A stretch of 64,000 nucleotides of DNA. Source: Frigoribacterium sp. ACAM 257 (GTDB taxonomy: Bacteria; Actinomycetota; Actinomycetes; Actinomycetales; Microbacteriaceae). The notes under the pieces are model-generated. The model saw only the letters and a program-made list of their open reading frames with translations. It ran no database searches and was not told the origin of the DNA. Shown here piece by piece: positions 8,011-16,153 of the stretch. A program made the translations under genes and the position numbers. The stretch is taken from NCBI RefSeq assembly GCF_007954365.1, contig NZ_VOLO01000005.1:62001-126000 (forward strand). The letters are read 5' to 3'. The stretch's first letter is position 1. Every line of letters starts with the position of its first letter.

Positions 8011-9345
8011 TCAGGAGGCGCGTGAGCGCTGGCGGACCCGGATCGTGAGCACGGCCGCGCCGATCAGGGCCGAGACGAGCGAGCCGACGAGCACGCCGAC
8101 CTTGACGACGTCGTCGCGCTCGCTGCCGGCGCCGAACGCCAGCTCGCCGACGAGCAGCGACACGGTGAAGCCGATGCCCGCGACGAACGAGAGGCCGACG
8201 ACGTCGGGCCAGCGCAGGCTCGGGTCGAGCCGGATGCCGGGGAGGCGCGTCACGAGCAGCGACGACACGGTGATGCCGATCGACTTGCCGAACACGAGGG
8301 CCAGGATGATCCCCAGCGCGACGCTGTCGGTCAGGGCCTCGCGCAGGCCGGCCAGGCCGCCGACCGTGACCCCGGCGGAGAAGAAGGCGAAGATCGGCAC
8401 GGCGACGCCCGATGAGAACGGGCTCCAGCGCTCGGCGAAGTGGTGCGTCAGCGGGTGCCGCTCGACGTGGCCGTCCGGGCCGGTGTGGTCGACGCCGGCG
8501 CGGCGCGTGGCGATCGCGGGGACGAGCAGGCCGAGGACGACCCCGGCGATGGTCGCGTGGATGCCCGACGCGTGCACGAGCGCCCACGCGACGACGCCGA
8601 GCGGGATCAGCAGCCACCACGACCGGACGCCGCGACGGACGAGCAGCGCGAACGCCGCGAGCGGGAGGACCGCGGCGAGCAGCGGCAGGAACAGGATGCC
8701 GGAGGTGTAGAACACGGCGATGATCGTGATGGCGAGCAGGTCGTCGACCACGGCCAGGGTCAGCAGGAACGTGCGGAGCGCCGGCGGCAGCCGCTTGCCG
8801 ACGACCGCGATGACCGCGACGGCGAACGCGATGTCCGTCGCGGCGGGGACGGCCCAGCCCTGCAGGGCGTCGCCGCCTGCGTCGAGGTTCACGAGCGTGT
8901 AGATGACGGCGGGCAGGGCGACGCCGCCGAACGCGGCGGCGATCGGCAGGGCCGCCGCGCGCGGGTCGCGGAGCGAGCCCGCCACGAACTCCTGCTTCAG
9001 CTCGAGGCCGACGACGAAGAAGAAGATCGCCAGCAGGCCGTCGGCCGCCCAGGTCCCGATGCTGAGGTCGAGGTGCAGCGCCGCCGGGCCGATCGTCGTG
9101 TCGCGGACGGCGCCGTACCAGTCGGCGGCGGGGGTGTTCGCGAGCACGAGCGCGAGCACGGTCGCGCCGAGCAGCAGGAGCCCGCCCGTCGTGTCGCGGC
9201 TGACGAAGCGGGCGAGACGGGCGCCGCGGCCGAGCGGGCCGGGGGCGTGGGCGGGCGGCGCGGGTGCGCTGGGCGCAGCGGCAGCGGCGGGCGCACTGCG
9301 CTCGGGGGAGGGGGACGAGGAGGCGTCGGGGACGTCAGGGGACAC
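8011..9345 (-). CDS. nhaA: Na+/H+ antiporter NhaA
   Basis: The product has 444 residues from GTG 9345, which follows CTGAGAG at 5 nt; GTG 9381 would add 12. After a Pro/Ala/Ser-rich cytoplasmic N-terminus it shows about twelve membrane segments. Family landmarks are LEFFFVVGLELKQEF-like text after helix 2 (FFFVVGLELKQEF), the VVDDLLAI motif with the two ion-binding aspartates near the middle, and FAFFSAGV in the second half. It exchanges cytoplasmic Na+ for external H+ and supports salt and alkaline tolerance. It is a single gene, ending at the dispersed repeat. Confidence 0.95.
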   Translation of the reverse strand: MSPDVPDASSSPSPERSAPAAAAAPSAPAPPAHAPGPLGRGARLARFVSRDTTGGLLLLGATVLALVLANTPAADWYGAVRDTTIGPAALHLDLSIGTWAADGLLAIFFFVVGLELKQEFVAGSLRDPRAAALPIAAAFGGVALPAVIYTLVNLDAGGDALQGWAVPAATDIAFAVAVIAVVGKRLPPALRTFLLTLAVVDDLLAITIIAVFYTSGILFLPLLAAVLPLAAFALLVRRGVRSWWLLIPLGVVAWALVHASGIHATIAGVVLGLLVPAIATRRAGVDHTGPDGHVERHPLTHHFAERWSPFSSGVAVPIFAFFSAGVTVGGLAGLREALTDSVALGIILALVFGKSIGITVSSLLVTRLPGIRLDPSLRWPDVVGLSFVAGIGFTVSLLVGELAFGAGSERDDVVKVGVLVGSLVSALIGAAVLTIRVRQRSRAS

Positions 9346-9417
9346 GGTGGCTCTCAGAGGGGGTCGCGGGACGGCGGGCACGGGACTGCGCCCGGGTCGT
9401 CGACGACCCGGACGTGG

Positions 9418-9588
9418 TCACGCCGTGGGCGGAGGGCATCCCGCGATCTCGCCGTGGGCGTTGCTGCCCCAGAGGCTCATCCAGCCGTTGGTGCCGCACG
9501 TGCGCTTGGTCAGCACGAGCCGCTTCGGGAACGCCTGCCGGGCCGCGCGCTGGCGGCGCGTGCTGCGGGCGATCGGGTGGCTGGTCAC
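9418..9588 (-). CDS. Small basic protein of 56 residues with two cysteines, unknown
   Basis: GTG at 9588 opens a 56-codon frame (MTSHPIARSTRRQRAARQAF...) that ends at 9418. Almost every codon ends in G or C, a strong sign of coding in this genome. The product is rich in Arg and Lys at its N-terminus, then reads TKRTCGTNGWMSLWGSNAHG and ends GCPPPTA, so it has two Cys, two Trp and no membrane helix. GGAGG lies very close to the start, so a nearby different start or leaderless expression is possible. It lies upstream of nhaA on the same strand. No family was recognised. Confidence 0.6.
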   Translation of the reverse strand: MTSHPIARSTRRQRAARQAFPKRLVLTKRTCGTNGWMSLWGSNAHGEIAGCPPPTA

Positions 9589-9717
9589 CCTCCGAGACTA
9601 CCCGCGCCTCCTGCCTGAGCACGCGGCGTCTGCCCTCGACGGGAGATCGTGCGCGCGGGCCGTCAGCCGAAGGAGGTGCGGCGGGAGTCCGCTGAAGGAG
9701 GCGCGGTCGCGTGAAAC

Positions 9718-9773
9718 TCCGCGAAAGCGACGAAGCGACGCGATGTTCCGCGTTGTCTTGTCGCTTTCGCGGA
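9718..9773. repeat. Palindromic element, CGCGATGTTCCGCGT family, copy 2
   Basis: Arms beginning TCCGCGAAAGCGAC pair with GTCGCTTTCGCGGA over about 25 nt with few mismatches and a loop containing ATGTTC. The core and arms match the element at 567-614. It lies downstream of the deoR-type gene and upstream of the small gene at 9588. Confidence 0.75.
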
Positions 9774-9836
9774 GGGATGCGGGCGGCGCGGCGCGCGGCG
9801 CGGCGGGCAGCGGGCGGCGGGCAGGCGGCTGCCGCG

Positions 9837-10622
9837 TCAGCGGGCGCGGGCGGCGAGCCGCAGGTCGACTCCGGCGTCGCGCAGCGCGGCGGCGGCCTCG
9901 TCGCCGAGCGCGTCGTCCGTGATGACGCCGTCCAGCTCGTCGAGCCGCAGCGCGCGGTAGCGCCCGAAGCGCCCGTACTTCGAGCTGGCGGCGACGAGCA
10001 CGGTCCGCTCCGCGACCGCGAGGGCCGCGCGCTTCGCCTCGATCTTCGCCTCCACCGGGGTCGTGACGCCGTGGGCGAGGTCCCACGAGCTGGACGAGAC
10101 GAAGGCGAGGTCGAGCGAGAGCTCGGCGAGGGCGACGCCGGTCAGGCGTCCCATCGTCGACTGGTTCGCCCGGTCGACGCGCCCGCCGATGCAGATCAGG
10201 TCGACAGTGGGGTGGTCGACGAACGCCTGCACCGTCGCGAGGTCGTTCGTCACGACGGTCAGGTCGGAGACGTCGTCGAGGTGCCGGCGCATCGCCTGCA
10301 CCGTGGTGCCCGCGTCGAGGTAGACGGTCATGTGGTCGTGCACGAGGGCGGCCGCCTCGCGGGCGATGGCCTCCTTCTCGGCGACGTCCGCCTCCTGCTT
10401 GACGGCTCGGCTCGGCTCCTCGACCAGGCGAGAGGCGAGCTTGGCGCCTCCGGCGGTGGCGCTGACGCGACCGGCGTCCTCGAGGGCGGCGACGTCGCGG
10501 CGGACCGTCATCTGGCTCACGCCGAGCAGCTCGGTCAGCTGCCGGTAGCTCAGCACCCGCTCGCGCTGCAGGTGCTCGACGATCGACTCGCGGCGCTGCT
10601 CGGGGATGAGGGGGGTCGACAC
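9837..10622 (-). CDS. DeoR-family transcriptional regulator of the acid-sugar locus
   Basis: The 261-residue protein has an N-terminal DeoR winged helix (EQRRESIVEHL, SYRQLTELLGVSQMTVRRDVAAL) and a C-terminal sugar-phosphate sensor domain with VYLDAGTTVQAM and LTVVTNDLAT. Members usually repress carbohydrate operons and release DNA when a sugar phosphate binds. It follows otnC by 10 nt and so can be read from the otnK promoter, but TAGGCT lies 7 nt before its GTG, giving it a likely promoter of its own. Its probable targets are the divergent operons around 12.8 kb. Confidence 0.9.
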   Translation of the reverse strand: MSTPLIPEQRRESIVEHLQRERVLSYRQLTELLGVSQMTVRRDVAALEDAGRVSATAGGAKLASRLVEEPSRAVKQEADVAEKEAIAREAAALVHDHMTVYLDAGTTVQAMRRHLDDVSDLTVVTNDLATVQAFVDHPTVDLICIGGRVDRANQSTMGRLTGVALAELSLDLAFVSSSSWDLAHGVTTPVEAKIEAKRAALAVAERTVLVAASSKYGRFGRYRALRLDELDGVITDDALGDEAAAALRDAGVDLRLAARAR

Positions 10623-10629
10623 GCGCGCC

Positions 10630-10635
10630 AGCCTA
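10630..10635 (-). promoter_or_regulatory. -10 box TAGGCT of the deoR gene, leaderless type
   Basis: The box overlaps the otnC stop codon and is 7 nt before GTG 10622. Confidence 0.45.
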
Positions 10636-11451
10636 GTTGCCGGTGTCCGCGCCTGCGGCGGGCGAGACCCCTGCCGAGACCGCCGCCGAGGAGGCGCCCG
10701 CCTCGTCCGCGGGACCGGTCCAGGGCATCCCCCACGCGGCCGTGATCGCCCGGACCTGGTCCGCGGCGATCAGCCGGCGGGCGGCCCCCTGGGTGAGCAG
10801 GGCGATGCGGCACGCCTCCTCGAGCTCGATCGTGCTCTGCACGGCCCGGTCGAGGTCCTCGCCGCTGACGACGGCGCCGTGGTTGGACAGCAGGGCGGCC
10901 CGGAACGGCAGCGGGCTGTCGCCGACGAGCGCGCCCATGGCGGGGTCGCCCGGGGCGACGAACGGCAGCAGTGGCACCTGGCCGACCCGCATCAGCGAGT
11001 AGGGCGTCAGGGGAGGGACGGCGCTGTGGGCCGACCACGGCTCGAGGCACGACAGCGCGACGGCCGACGGCGAGTGCACGTGGACGACGGCGGTGTGGGC
11101 AGGGTCCTTGGCGTACATCGCGAGGTGCAGCGCCACCTCCTTCGAGGGGGCAGGACCGCCCAGGTGCGTGCCTGCCAGGTCGAGCACCGACAGATCGGCG
11201 AGGGCGAGGTCGCCGAGCTGCGTGCCGGTGCCGGTCATCAGCAGGCGGTCGCCGTCGCGGACGCTGACGTTGCCCGAGCTGCCGGGGCTCAGCCCGGCCG
11301 CGACGAGGGCGCGACCGGCGGACACGAGGAGGCGGCCTGCCGTCGCGTGCTCCGCCGCGGTCTCGCTGCTGCTCGCGTTCGTGCTGCTCGCGTTCGTGCT
11401 GCTCACGCCGGAGCTGCTCACGCCGGAGCTGCTCGTGCCGGTGCCGCTCAT
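10633..11451 (-). CDS. otnC: Class II aldolase, 3-oxo-tetronate 4-phosphate decarboxylase-like
   Basis: The 272-residue protein overlaps the otnK stop by ATGA, so the two are translationally coupled. It is a class II aldolase/adducin-like enzyme: GLSPGSSGNVSVRDGDRLLMTGTG is the substrate loop, HVHSPSAVALS carries two zinc-binding histidines and ALLSNHGAVVSG the third. Next to a DUF1537 kinase the expected reaction is decarboxylation of a 3-oxo-tetronate 4-phosphate to a triose phosphate. The first 30 residues are a 5-residue repeat (SSTNA, SSSGV) made by a 15-bp tandem repeat and are absent from the family; the last 25 residues are also low complexity. Confidence 0.83.
   Translation of the reverse strand: MSGTGTSSSGVSSSGVSSTNASSTNASSSETAAEHATAGRLLVSAGRALVAAGLSPGSSGNVSVRDGDRLLMTGTGTQLGDLALADLSVLDLAGTHLGGPAPSKEVALHLAMYAKDPAHTAVVHVHSPSAVALSCLEPWSAHSAVPPLTPYSLMRVGQVPLLPFVAPGDPAMGALVGDSPLPFRAALLSNHGAVVSGEDLDRAVQSTIELEEACRIALLTQGAARRLIAADQVRAITAAWGMPWTGPADEAGASSAAVSAGVSPAAGADTGN
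11365..11440 (-). repeat. 15-bp tandem repeat inside the start of otnC
   Basis: About five copies of a 15-nt unit, such as GTGCTGCTCGCGTTC on the plus strand, encode the N-terminal pentapeptide repeat. The copy number is a multiple of the codon length, so it can vary without a frameshift. Confidence 0.75.
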
Positions 11452-12722
11452 GCCAGCGCCTCCCAGGCGGTCGAGAAGAGGTCGACCGCGCCGAAGTTGC
11501 CGCTCTTGAGGACGAGCGCGACCTCGCGGCCGTCGTCGGTCCTGGCTGCGCTCCAGCAGACGCCGGGCGCGAGCAGGGGGCCGATCGTGAGCAGGCCGAT
11601 GCCGAGGCAGCCGACCACGGCGCCGCTCGTCTCGCCGCCCGCGACCACCACCTGGTCGACCGTGCCGTCGGCGACGAGGTCGAGCACGACGCCCGACAGC
11701 ACCGCCTCGACGGCGTCCGCGGCGCTGACGACCGCGCCCACGCCTCCTGCGGGCAGTGCCCCCGCGGGGACGACGTCCGACGGCTGGCCGACCGAGTAGA
11801 CGACCGGCACGGAGCCGGCGTCGAGTCCGCGCACCCACTCGGCCACCGAGGCGGTCTCGGCCTCAGGGTCGGCCAGGGCCTGTGCGATGTCGACCTTGCG
11901 GGTCGGGTGCCCGGCGGCGACCGCCGCGGCGACCTGAGCCTGCGTCGTGGTCGAGGCCGAGCCGCACACGACGAGGCGACGACGCGAGAAGGAGGGGAAC
12001 GGGGCGACCTCGCGCGCTGCCGACGCCGGCTCGACCGGCTCGAGCCCCAGTGCGAGCCCGGCCCCGCCGCTCACGAGCCGGTGCCCGGCCGTCGCCCGCG
12101 AGATCGTGCGCAGGTCGTCGTCCTCGACCGCGTCGACCACCAAGTACCCCGCGGGGGCGTCGTCGAGCGCCGCGCGCAGTGCCTCGGACCCTCGGCGCAC
12201 CACGTCGAGCCCGATCTCCGTGACGGTCGCCGTCGTCTGGGGCGCGAGCAGGTCGCGCAGCCGCGACCGCGTCATGGGCGTGAGGGGGTGGTGCCGCATC
12301 GGCGAGTCCTCGAGCAGGTCGTCGCCGACCCAGAGCGAGCCGTCGCGCACGGTGCGGCCGTTCGCGGGGAACGCGGGCACGACGACGCTGCGGTCGGCGC
12401 CGAGGCGCTCGCGGAGCGCGTCGAGCACCGGCCCGATGTTGCCCTCGTCGGTCGAGTCGAAGGTCGAGCAGTACTTCGCGTAGAACCGGTCGGCACCCCA
12501 GCCGAGGAGGCGGTCGGCGGCCCCCAGGGACGCGGCCACCGCCTCCTCGACCGGCGCCGTGCGCGACTTCAGGGCGACGACGACGGCGTCGAGGCCGTCG
12601 ACCTGCTCGTCGGCGACGGGGCGGTCGCCGATCACGACGGCGGTGCGCAGCCCGCGCGAGTGCAGGGCGGCGGCGAGATCGGTGGCTCCTGTGAAGTCGT
12701 CGGCGACGGCACCTGTGAGCAT
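11448..12722 (-). CDS. otnK: 3-oxo-tetronate kinase (DUF1537 family)
   Basis: ATG 12722 follows GGAAGG at 5 nt. The 424-residue product has the N-terminal sugar-binding motif AVADDFTGATDLA and the C-terminal nucleotide-binding motif VVAGGETSGAVV with APGVCW near the end, as in the DUF1537 four-carbon acid sugar kinases. It should phosphorylate a 3-oxo-tetronate at position 4, and the coupled aldolase would then decarboxylate the product. It is the first gene of the minus-strand unit otnK-otnC-deoR. The exact acid sugar is not fixed by the sequence. Confidence 0.88.
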   Translation of the reverse strand: MLTGAVADDFTGATDLAAALHSRGLRTAVVIGDRPVADEQVDGLDAVVVALKSRTAPVEEAVAASLGAADRLLGWGADRFYAKYCSTFDSTDEGNIGPVLDALRERLGADRSVVVPAFPANGRTVRDGSLWVGDDLLEDSPMRHHPLTPMTRSRLRDLLAPQTTATVTEIGLDVVRRGSEALRAALDDAPAGYLVVDAVEDDDLRTISRATAGHRLVSGGAGLALGLEPVEPASAAREVAPFPSFSRRRLVVCGSASTTTQAQVAAAVAAGHPTRKVDIAQALADPEAETASVAEWVRGLDAGSVPVVYSVGQPSDVVPAGALPAGGVGAVVSAADAVEAVLSGVVLDLVADGTVDQVVVAGGETSGAVVGCLGIGLLTIGPLLAPGVCWSAARTDDGREVALVLKSGNFGAVDLFSTAWEALA

Positions 12723-12784
12723 GGGGACCTTCCGGTGGAGACGTTCGTCCGTCGTCGGACGCGACGGAGCCATCTCAGCATATG

Positions 12785-12831
12785 TGATTATTTGGTGCGA
12801 TCTTTGACAATCTGTGAAGTCAGGCTACGGT
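12785..12831 (+). promoter_or_regulatory. Divergent promoter and likely DeoR operator region
   Basis: TTGACA at 12804 and TACGGT at 12826, 16 bp apart, form the best sigma-A-type promoter in the window and drive the dehydrogenase gene. On the other strand TATGCT precedes otnK. This AT-rich patch carries spaced ATTATT, ATCTTT and ATCTGT words at 12787, 12800 and 12810 that could be regulator half-sites. Confidence 0.6.
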
Positions 12832-12899
12832 TGCCCACGAAGCTCAGGCCGACCGACCCCTCTCGGACGACAGGCCACCTCGAACGAACGGGAACAACG

Positions 12900-14276
12900 G
12901 TGATCCTCCACTCGACGTCGCGCCGCGCGACCCAGGCCCGCGAGACCCCGGTCCGCGTCCTCCTCACCGGAGCGAACGGCGGGTACGGCCGCACCCTGCT
13001 CGACCAGCTGCGCCGGCTCGACGACATGGTCGCGACCCAGCTCGTCGACCCCGACGTCAGCGGCACGATCCGGATGCTCGACGAGCTCGGCGTCCCCGCC
13101 GACCGCGTCGCGACCCCCTCCACCGTCGCCGAGACCGCCGCCGCGCTCGCCGCCGGCCGGGTCGCCGTCGTCGCCGACGGCGCCGCCGTCGACTGGAGCG
13201 CCGCCGACGTGCTCGTCGAGGCCACCGGGCGCATCGAGGCCGGCCACGGCTACGCCGACACGGCCCTCGACCACGGCGTGCACGTCGTCATGGTGAGCAA
13301 GGAGATCGAGTCCGTCGCCGGCGTCGCCCTCAGCGCCAAGGCCCGCGCCGCCGGCCTCCGCTACCTGCCCGGCGACGGCGACCAGCCCGCGAACCTGCTG
13401 CGCCTCGTCGCCTGGGTGCTCGACTGCGGCTTCGACATCGTCGCCCTCGGCAAGTCGAGCGAGTACGACCTCGCCTTCGACCCGGCCACCGGCGTCGTCG
13501 ACCAGGCCGGCACGACCGTCGACGCCCCCGGGCTCGCCGACCTGCTCGAGCTCGGCGACCGCCCCCTCGAGACGGTGGAGGCGCGGGCCGCCCAGGTCGC
13601 CTCGCTCAAGCGCAGCGCCGCGGCCGACCACTGCGAGATGACCGTGGTGTCGCTCTACACCGGCGCCCGTGCCGACGTCGAGGGCATGCACTATCCCGTG
13701 GCCCGGCCGCACGAGCTCGCCGACCTCTACGCCACCCGTGAGGACGGCGGCCTGATCGGCCGCACCGGCAGCGTCGACGTCTTCTCGATGCTCCGCCTGC
13801 CGGGCGAGGCCAGCTTCGCCGGCGGCGTCTTCGTCGTCGTCCGCACGGGCGACCCCGTCACCTGGGAGACCCTGCGCGGCAAGGGCCACGTGGTCAGCCG
13901 CGACGGCCGGTACGCCTGCATCTACTGGCCGTACCACTTCATGGGCGTCGAGACCCCGTTGACCATCGCGGCGGCCGTCGACGGCACCTCGTCCGTCGCC
14001 GAGCCGCGGCAGCACACCGTGCTGGCCGCACGCTCCGCCTCGGCGCTCGCCGCGGGCACGACGTTCCGCGTCGAGGGGCACCACCACGAGATCGCCGGCG
14101 TCGCGCCCGTGATCGTCGATCCCGACGACCACGGCGTCGCGCCGTACTACCTGCTCAGCGGCGCGCGGCTCGTGGCCGACGTCGCCCCGGGCGAGCTCGT
14201 GCGCCTCGACGACCTCGCCGACGTGCCCGCCGCCGCGCTGGCCGCGTACCGGACGGGCCTGGCCCTCGGGGTCTGA
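12900..14276 (+). CDS. SAF-domain, homoserine-dehydrogenase-like oxidoreductase
   Basis: The likely start is GTG 12900, since the frame further upstream is antisense to otnK. The 458-residue product has an N-terminal Rossmann fold (VRVLLTGANGGYGRTLLDQL), a middle catalytic part resembling homoserine dehydrogenase (YLPGDGDQPANLL, LGKSSEYDLAFD) and a C-terminal SAF-like domain (HTVLAARSASALAAGTTF, PYYLLSGARLV). Proteins of this kind occur with acid-sugar catabolic genes. Here it is divergent from otnK-otnC and followed by a permease, so oxidation or rearrangement of an acid sugar before OtnK is the likely role. The substrate is unknown. Confidence 0.72.
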   Translation: MILHSTSRRATQARETPVRVLLTGANGGYGRTLLDQLRRLDDMVATQLVDPDVSGTIRMLDELGVPADRVATPSTVAETAAALAAGRVAVVADGAAVDWSAADVLVEATGRIEAGHGYADTALDHGVHVVMVSKEIESVAGVALSAKARAAGLRYLPGDGDQPANLLRLVAWVLDCGFDIVALGKSSEYDLAFDPATGVVDQAGTTVDAPGLADLLELGDRPLETVEARAAQVASLKRSAAADHCEMTVVSLYTGARADVEGMHYPVARPHELADLYATREDGGLIGRTGSVDVFSMLRLPGEASFAGGVFVVVRTGDPVTWETLRGKGHVVSRDGRYACIYWPYHFMGVETPLTIAAAVDGTSSVAEPRQHTVLAARSASALAAGTTFRVEGHHHEIAGVAPVIVDPDDHGVAPYYLLSGARLVADVAPGELVRLDDLADVPAAALAAYRTGLALGV

Positions 14277-14346
14277 CCCGCGCCTCCTTCCTCTCTTCCC
14301 GCCCCCGCAGCACCCACCGCCCCCACCGCACAGGAGATCGACGACG

Positions 14347-14400
14347 ATGCCCCTCAGCCCGACACCGCCCGCCCCCGCCCCGACCGAGGTGACCTCGTGA
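14347..14400 (+). CDS. Proline-rich 17-residue leader peptide coupled to the permease
   Basis: ATG 14347 follows AGGAG at an ideal distance, the best ribosome binding site in this operon. The frame reads MPLSPTPPAPAPTEVTS and its TGA overlaps the GTG start of the permease (GTGA). Ribosomes would thus be delivered to the permease start by termination of the leader. The PP and PAPAP run could slow the ribosome. A frameshift that split off the permease N-terminus is an alternative, but the permease already starts at its first helix. Confidence 0.45.
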   Translation: MPLSPTPPAPAPTEVTS

Positions 14401-15893
14401 GCGTCGAGATCATCGCGCTGATCGTGCTGGTCGCCGTCTTCACGATCTCGGCCGTGCGCAACGTCCACATGGGCGCGCTCGCGCTCGTCGCCGCCCTCGT
14501 GGTCGGCGTGCTCGTCGTCGGCGAGAGCCTCGACGACGTGCTCGGCGGGTTCCCCGTCGACGCCCTGCTGATCCTGCTCGGCATCACGTACCTGTTCGGC
14601 ATCGCTCGGGTCACCGGCACCATCGACTGGCTGGTCGACCGCTCGGTGCGCCTGATCGGCGACCGCGTCGCGCTCATCCCGTGGGCGATGTTCGTCATCG
14701 GCACGCTCGTGGCCTGCCTCGGCACCTCGCACGCCGCGTTCACGATCGTCCCGATCGCGATGAGCCTCGCGCACAAGCACAAGATCCACTCGACGATGAT
14801 GGGCATCGTCATGAGCTCGGCGATCGTCGGCGGCGCGCTCGCCCCGACGAGCATCAACGGCATCACCGTGATGACCGTGGCCCGCACCGCGGGGATCCCC
14901 TACAACCCCGCGCTGATGTTCGGGCTGTCGATCGGCATCAACACGCTCGTCGTGCTGGTCGCGTTCTTCCTGTTCGGCGGGCGCGAGCTGATCGCTCGGA
15001 CGCGCGCAGCAGGTGCCGCCGCCGCCGCGGGCGGCTCCGGTTCCGGTTCCGGCTCGGGTCGTCGCCGTGCCGGCGGCCCCGGGATCGGCGGCTCCGGCCT
15101 CGCGACGACCGTCGCCACGAGCGAGGGTGCCGTCGGAACCGCGGCCACCGGTGCGGACCGCGCCCAGGCGGGCGCCGCCTCCTCGGACACGACCGCCTCC
15201 GTGACCTCGACGGCCACCGCGACCGCCGCCTCCTCGACGAGTTCGACCTCGGTCGACGCCGCGCCGTCGGAGAAGCTGAGCGGCTACCAGCTGCTCGTGC
15301 TCGTCTCGATCCCGGTGCTGATCGTCGGCTTCTTCACGATCACGCTGCTCGACGTCGACCTGAACCTCGGCGCCGTGGCCCTGACGATCGCCGTGCTGCT
15401 CGCCTTCGTGAACCCCGACGTGGGTCGCCAGGCGCTCGGCCGCATCGACTGGGGCACGATCCTGCTGCTCGGCGGGATCATCACCTACGTCGGCGTCCTG
15501 ACCCGCCTCGGGGCGATCGACCAGCTCGGCGAGGCTGCTCGCTCGGTCGACTCGCCGCTGCTGGCCGCCCTCGTGATCTGCGTGATCGCGGGGCTCGTGT
15601 CGGCCTTCGCGTCGACGATCGGCATCCTCGGTGCGCTCATCCCGCTCGCCGTCCCCCTGCTGATCCCCGGCGGCGGACTCGAGATGACCGGCTTCATCTA
15701 CGCGCTGGCCATCTCCGCGTCGCTGGTCGACTGTGCCCCGTTCGGCACGACGGGAGCGACGATCGTCGCCTCGGGAGTCGAGGAGGAGCGACCGCGCCTC
15801 TACCGCCACCTCATGCTCTGGGGCCTGTCGATGGTGGTCATCGGGCCGGTCGTGACGTTGGCGCTGTTCGTGGTGCCCTTCCTCTGGGCGTAG
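14397..15893 (+). CDS. MatC/SLC13-like carboxylate permease
   Basis: The 498-residue protein starts at GTG 14397 and has two sets of about five or six helices. The N-terminal half, with GVLVVGESLDDVLGGFP and CLGTSHAAFTIVPIAM, resembles the dicarboxylate carrier MatC N-terminal domain; the second half has FASTIGILGALIPLAVPLL and ISASLVDCAPFGTTGATIVA, typical of ion-transporter superfamily hairpins. The halves are joined by about 90 residues of Ala/Ser/Thr/Gly-rich linker, much longer than usual. Next to the dehydrogenase and OtnK/OtnC it probably imports the acid sugar that the locus breaks down. Confidence 0.78.
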   Translation: MSVEIIALIVLVAVFTISAVRNVHMGALALVAALVVGVLVVGESLDDVLGGFPVDALLILLGITYLFGIARVTGTIDWLVDRSVRLIGDRVALIPWAMFVIGTLVACLGTSHAAFTIVPIAMSLAHKHKIHSTMMGIVMSSAIVGGALAPTSINGITVMTVARTAGIPYNPALMFGLSIGINTLVVLVAFFLFGGRELIARTRAAGAAAAAGGSGSGSGSGRRRAGGPGIGGSGLATTVATSEGAVGTAATGADRAQAGAASSDTTASVTSTATATAASSTSSTSVDAAPSEKLSGYQLLVLVSIPVLIVGFFTITLLDVDLNLGAVALTIAVLLAFVNPDVGRQALGRIDWGTILLLGGIITYVGVLTRLGAIDQLGEAARSVDSPLLAALVICVIAGLVSAFASTIGILGALIPLAVPLLIPGGGLEMTGFIYALAISASLVDCAPFGTTGATIVASGVEEERPRLYRHLMLWGLSMVVIGPVVTLALFVVPFLWA

Positions 15894-15916
15894 CCCTGCG
15901 CCCCGTCGGGCACGAC

Positions 15917-15976
15917 CCGACGCAGAAGCGACGAACCTCCGTGATCTCTCACGGAGGTTCGTCGCTTCTGCGTCGG
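15917..15976. terminator. Perfect 28-bp hairpin after the permease gene
   Basis: The arms starting CCGACGCAGAAGCGACGA are perfectly complementary over 28 bp around a TCTC loop. It begins 24 nt after the permease stop. There is no T-run. It is a strong candidate for a terminator working in both directions between converging operons. Confidence 0.65.
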
Positions 15977-16027
15977 CATCCGCGCCTCCGCGCCGCGCCC
16001 GCACCTCCTGCGGTCGGCAGTTCTTCT

Positions 16028-16099
16028 CGAGGGCGGGTCATCGGGGTCGAGGGCGGGTCGCCGCTGACCCGCCCTCGACCTCGCTGACCCGCCCTCGGC
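16028..16099. repeat. Double palindrome with CGAGGGCGGGTC arms, copy 1
   Basis: Two CGAGGGCGGGTC words are followed by two GACCCGCCCTCG words, so the arms can pair in several ways. The same arrangement occurs inside the coding sequence at 24232-24302. Confidence 0.75.
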
Positions 16100-16153
16100 C
16101 TGGTGGCGGTCGCGGCGAAGGAGGCGCGGGTCGGGCCTCGGGGAAAGTGCGGG

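Noticed and set aside
12825-16004. Very long minus-strand open frame (about 1,059 codons) across the dehydrogenase and permease genes
   Set aside because: It is an antisense shadow of two plus-strand genes with clear families; its composition is Arg/Asp/Gly/His-rich and shows no domain.
14681-16087. 468-codon plus-strand frame overlapping the permease gene
   Set aside because: It is out of frame with the permease, Arg/Asp-rich and typical of high-GC shadow frames.
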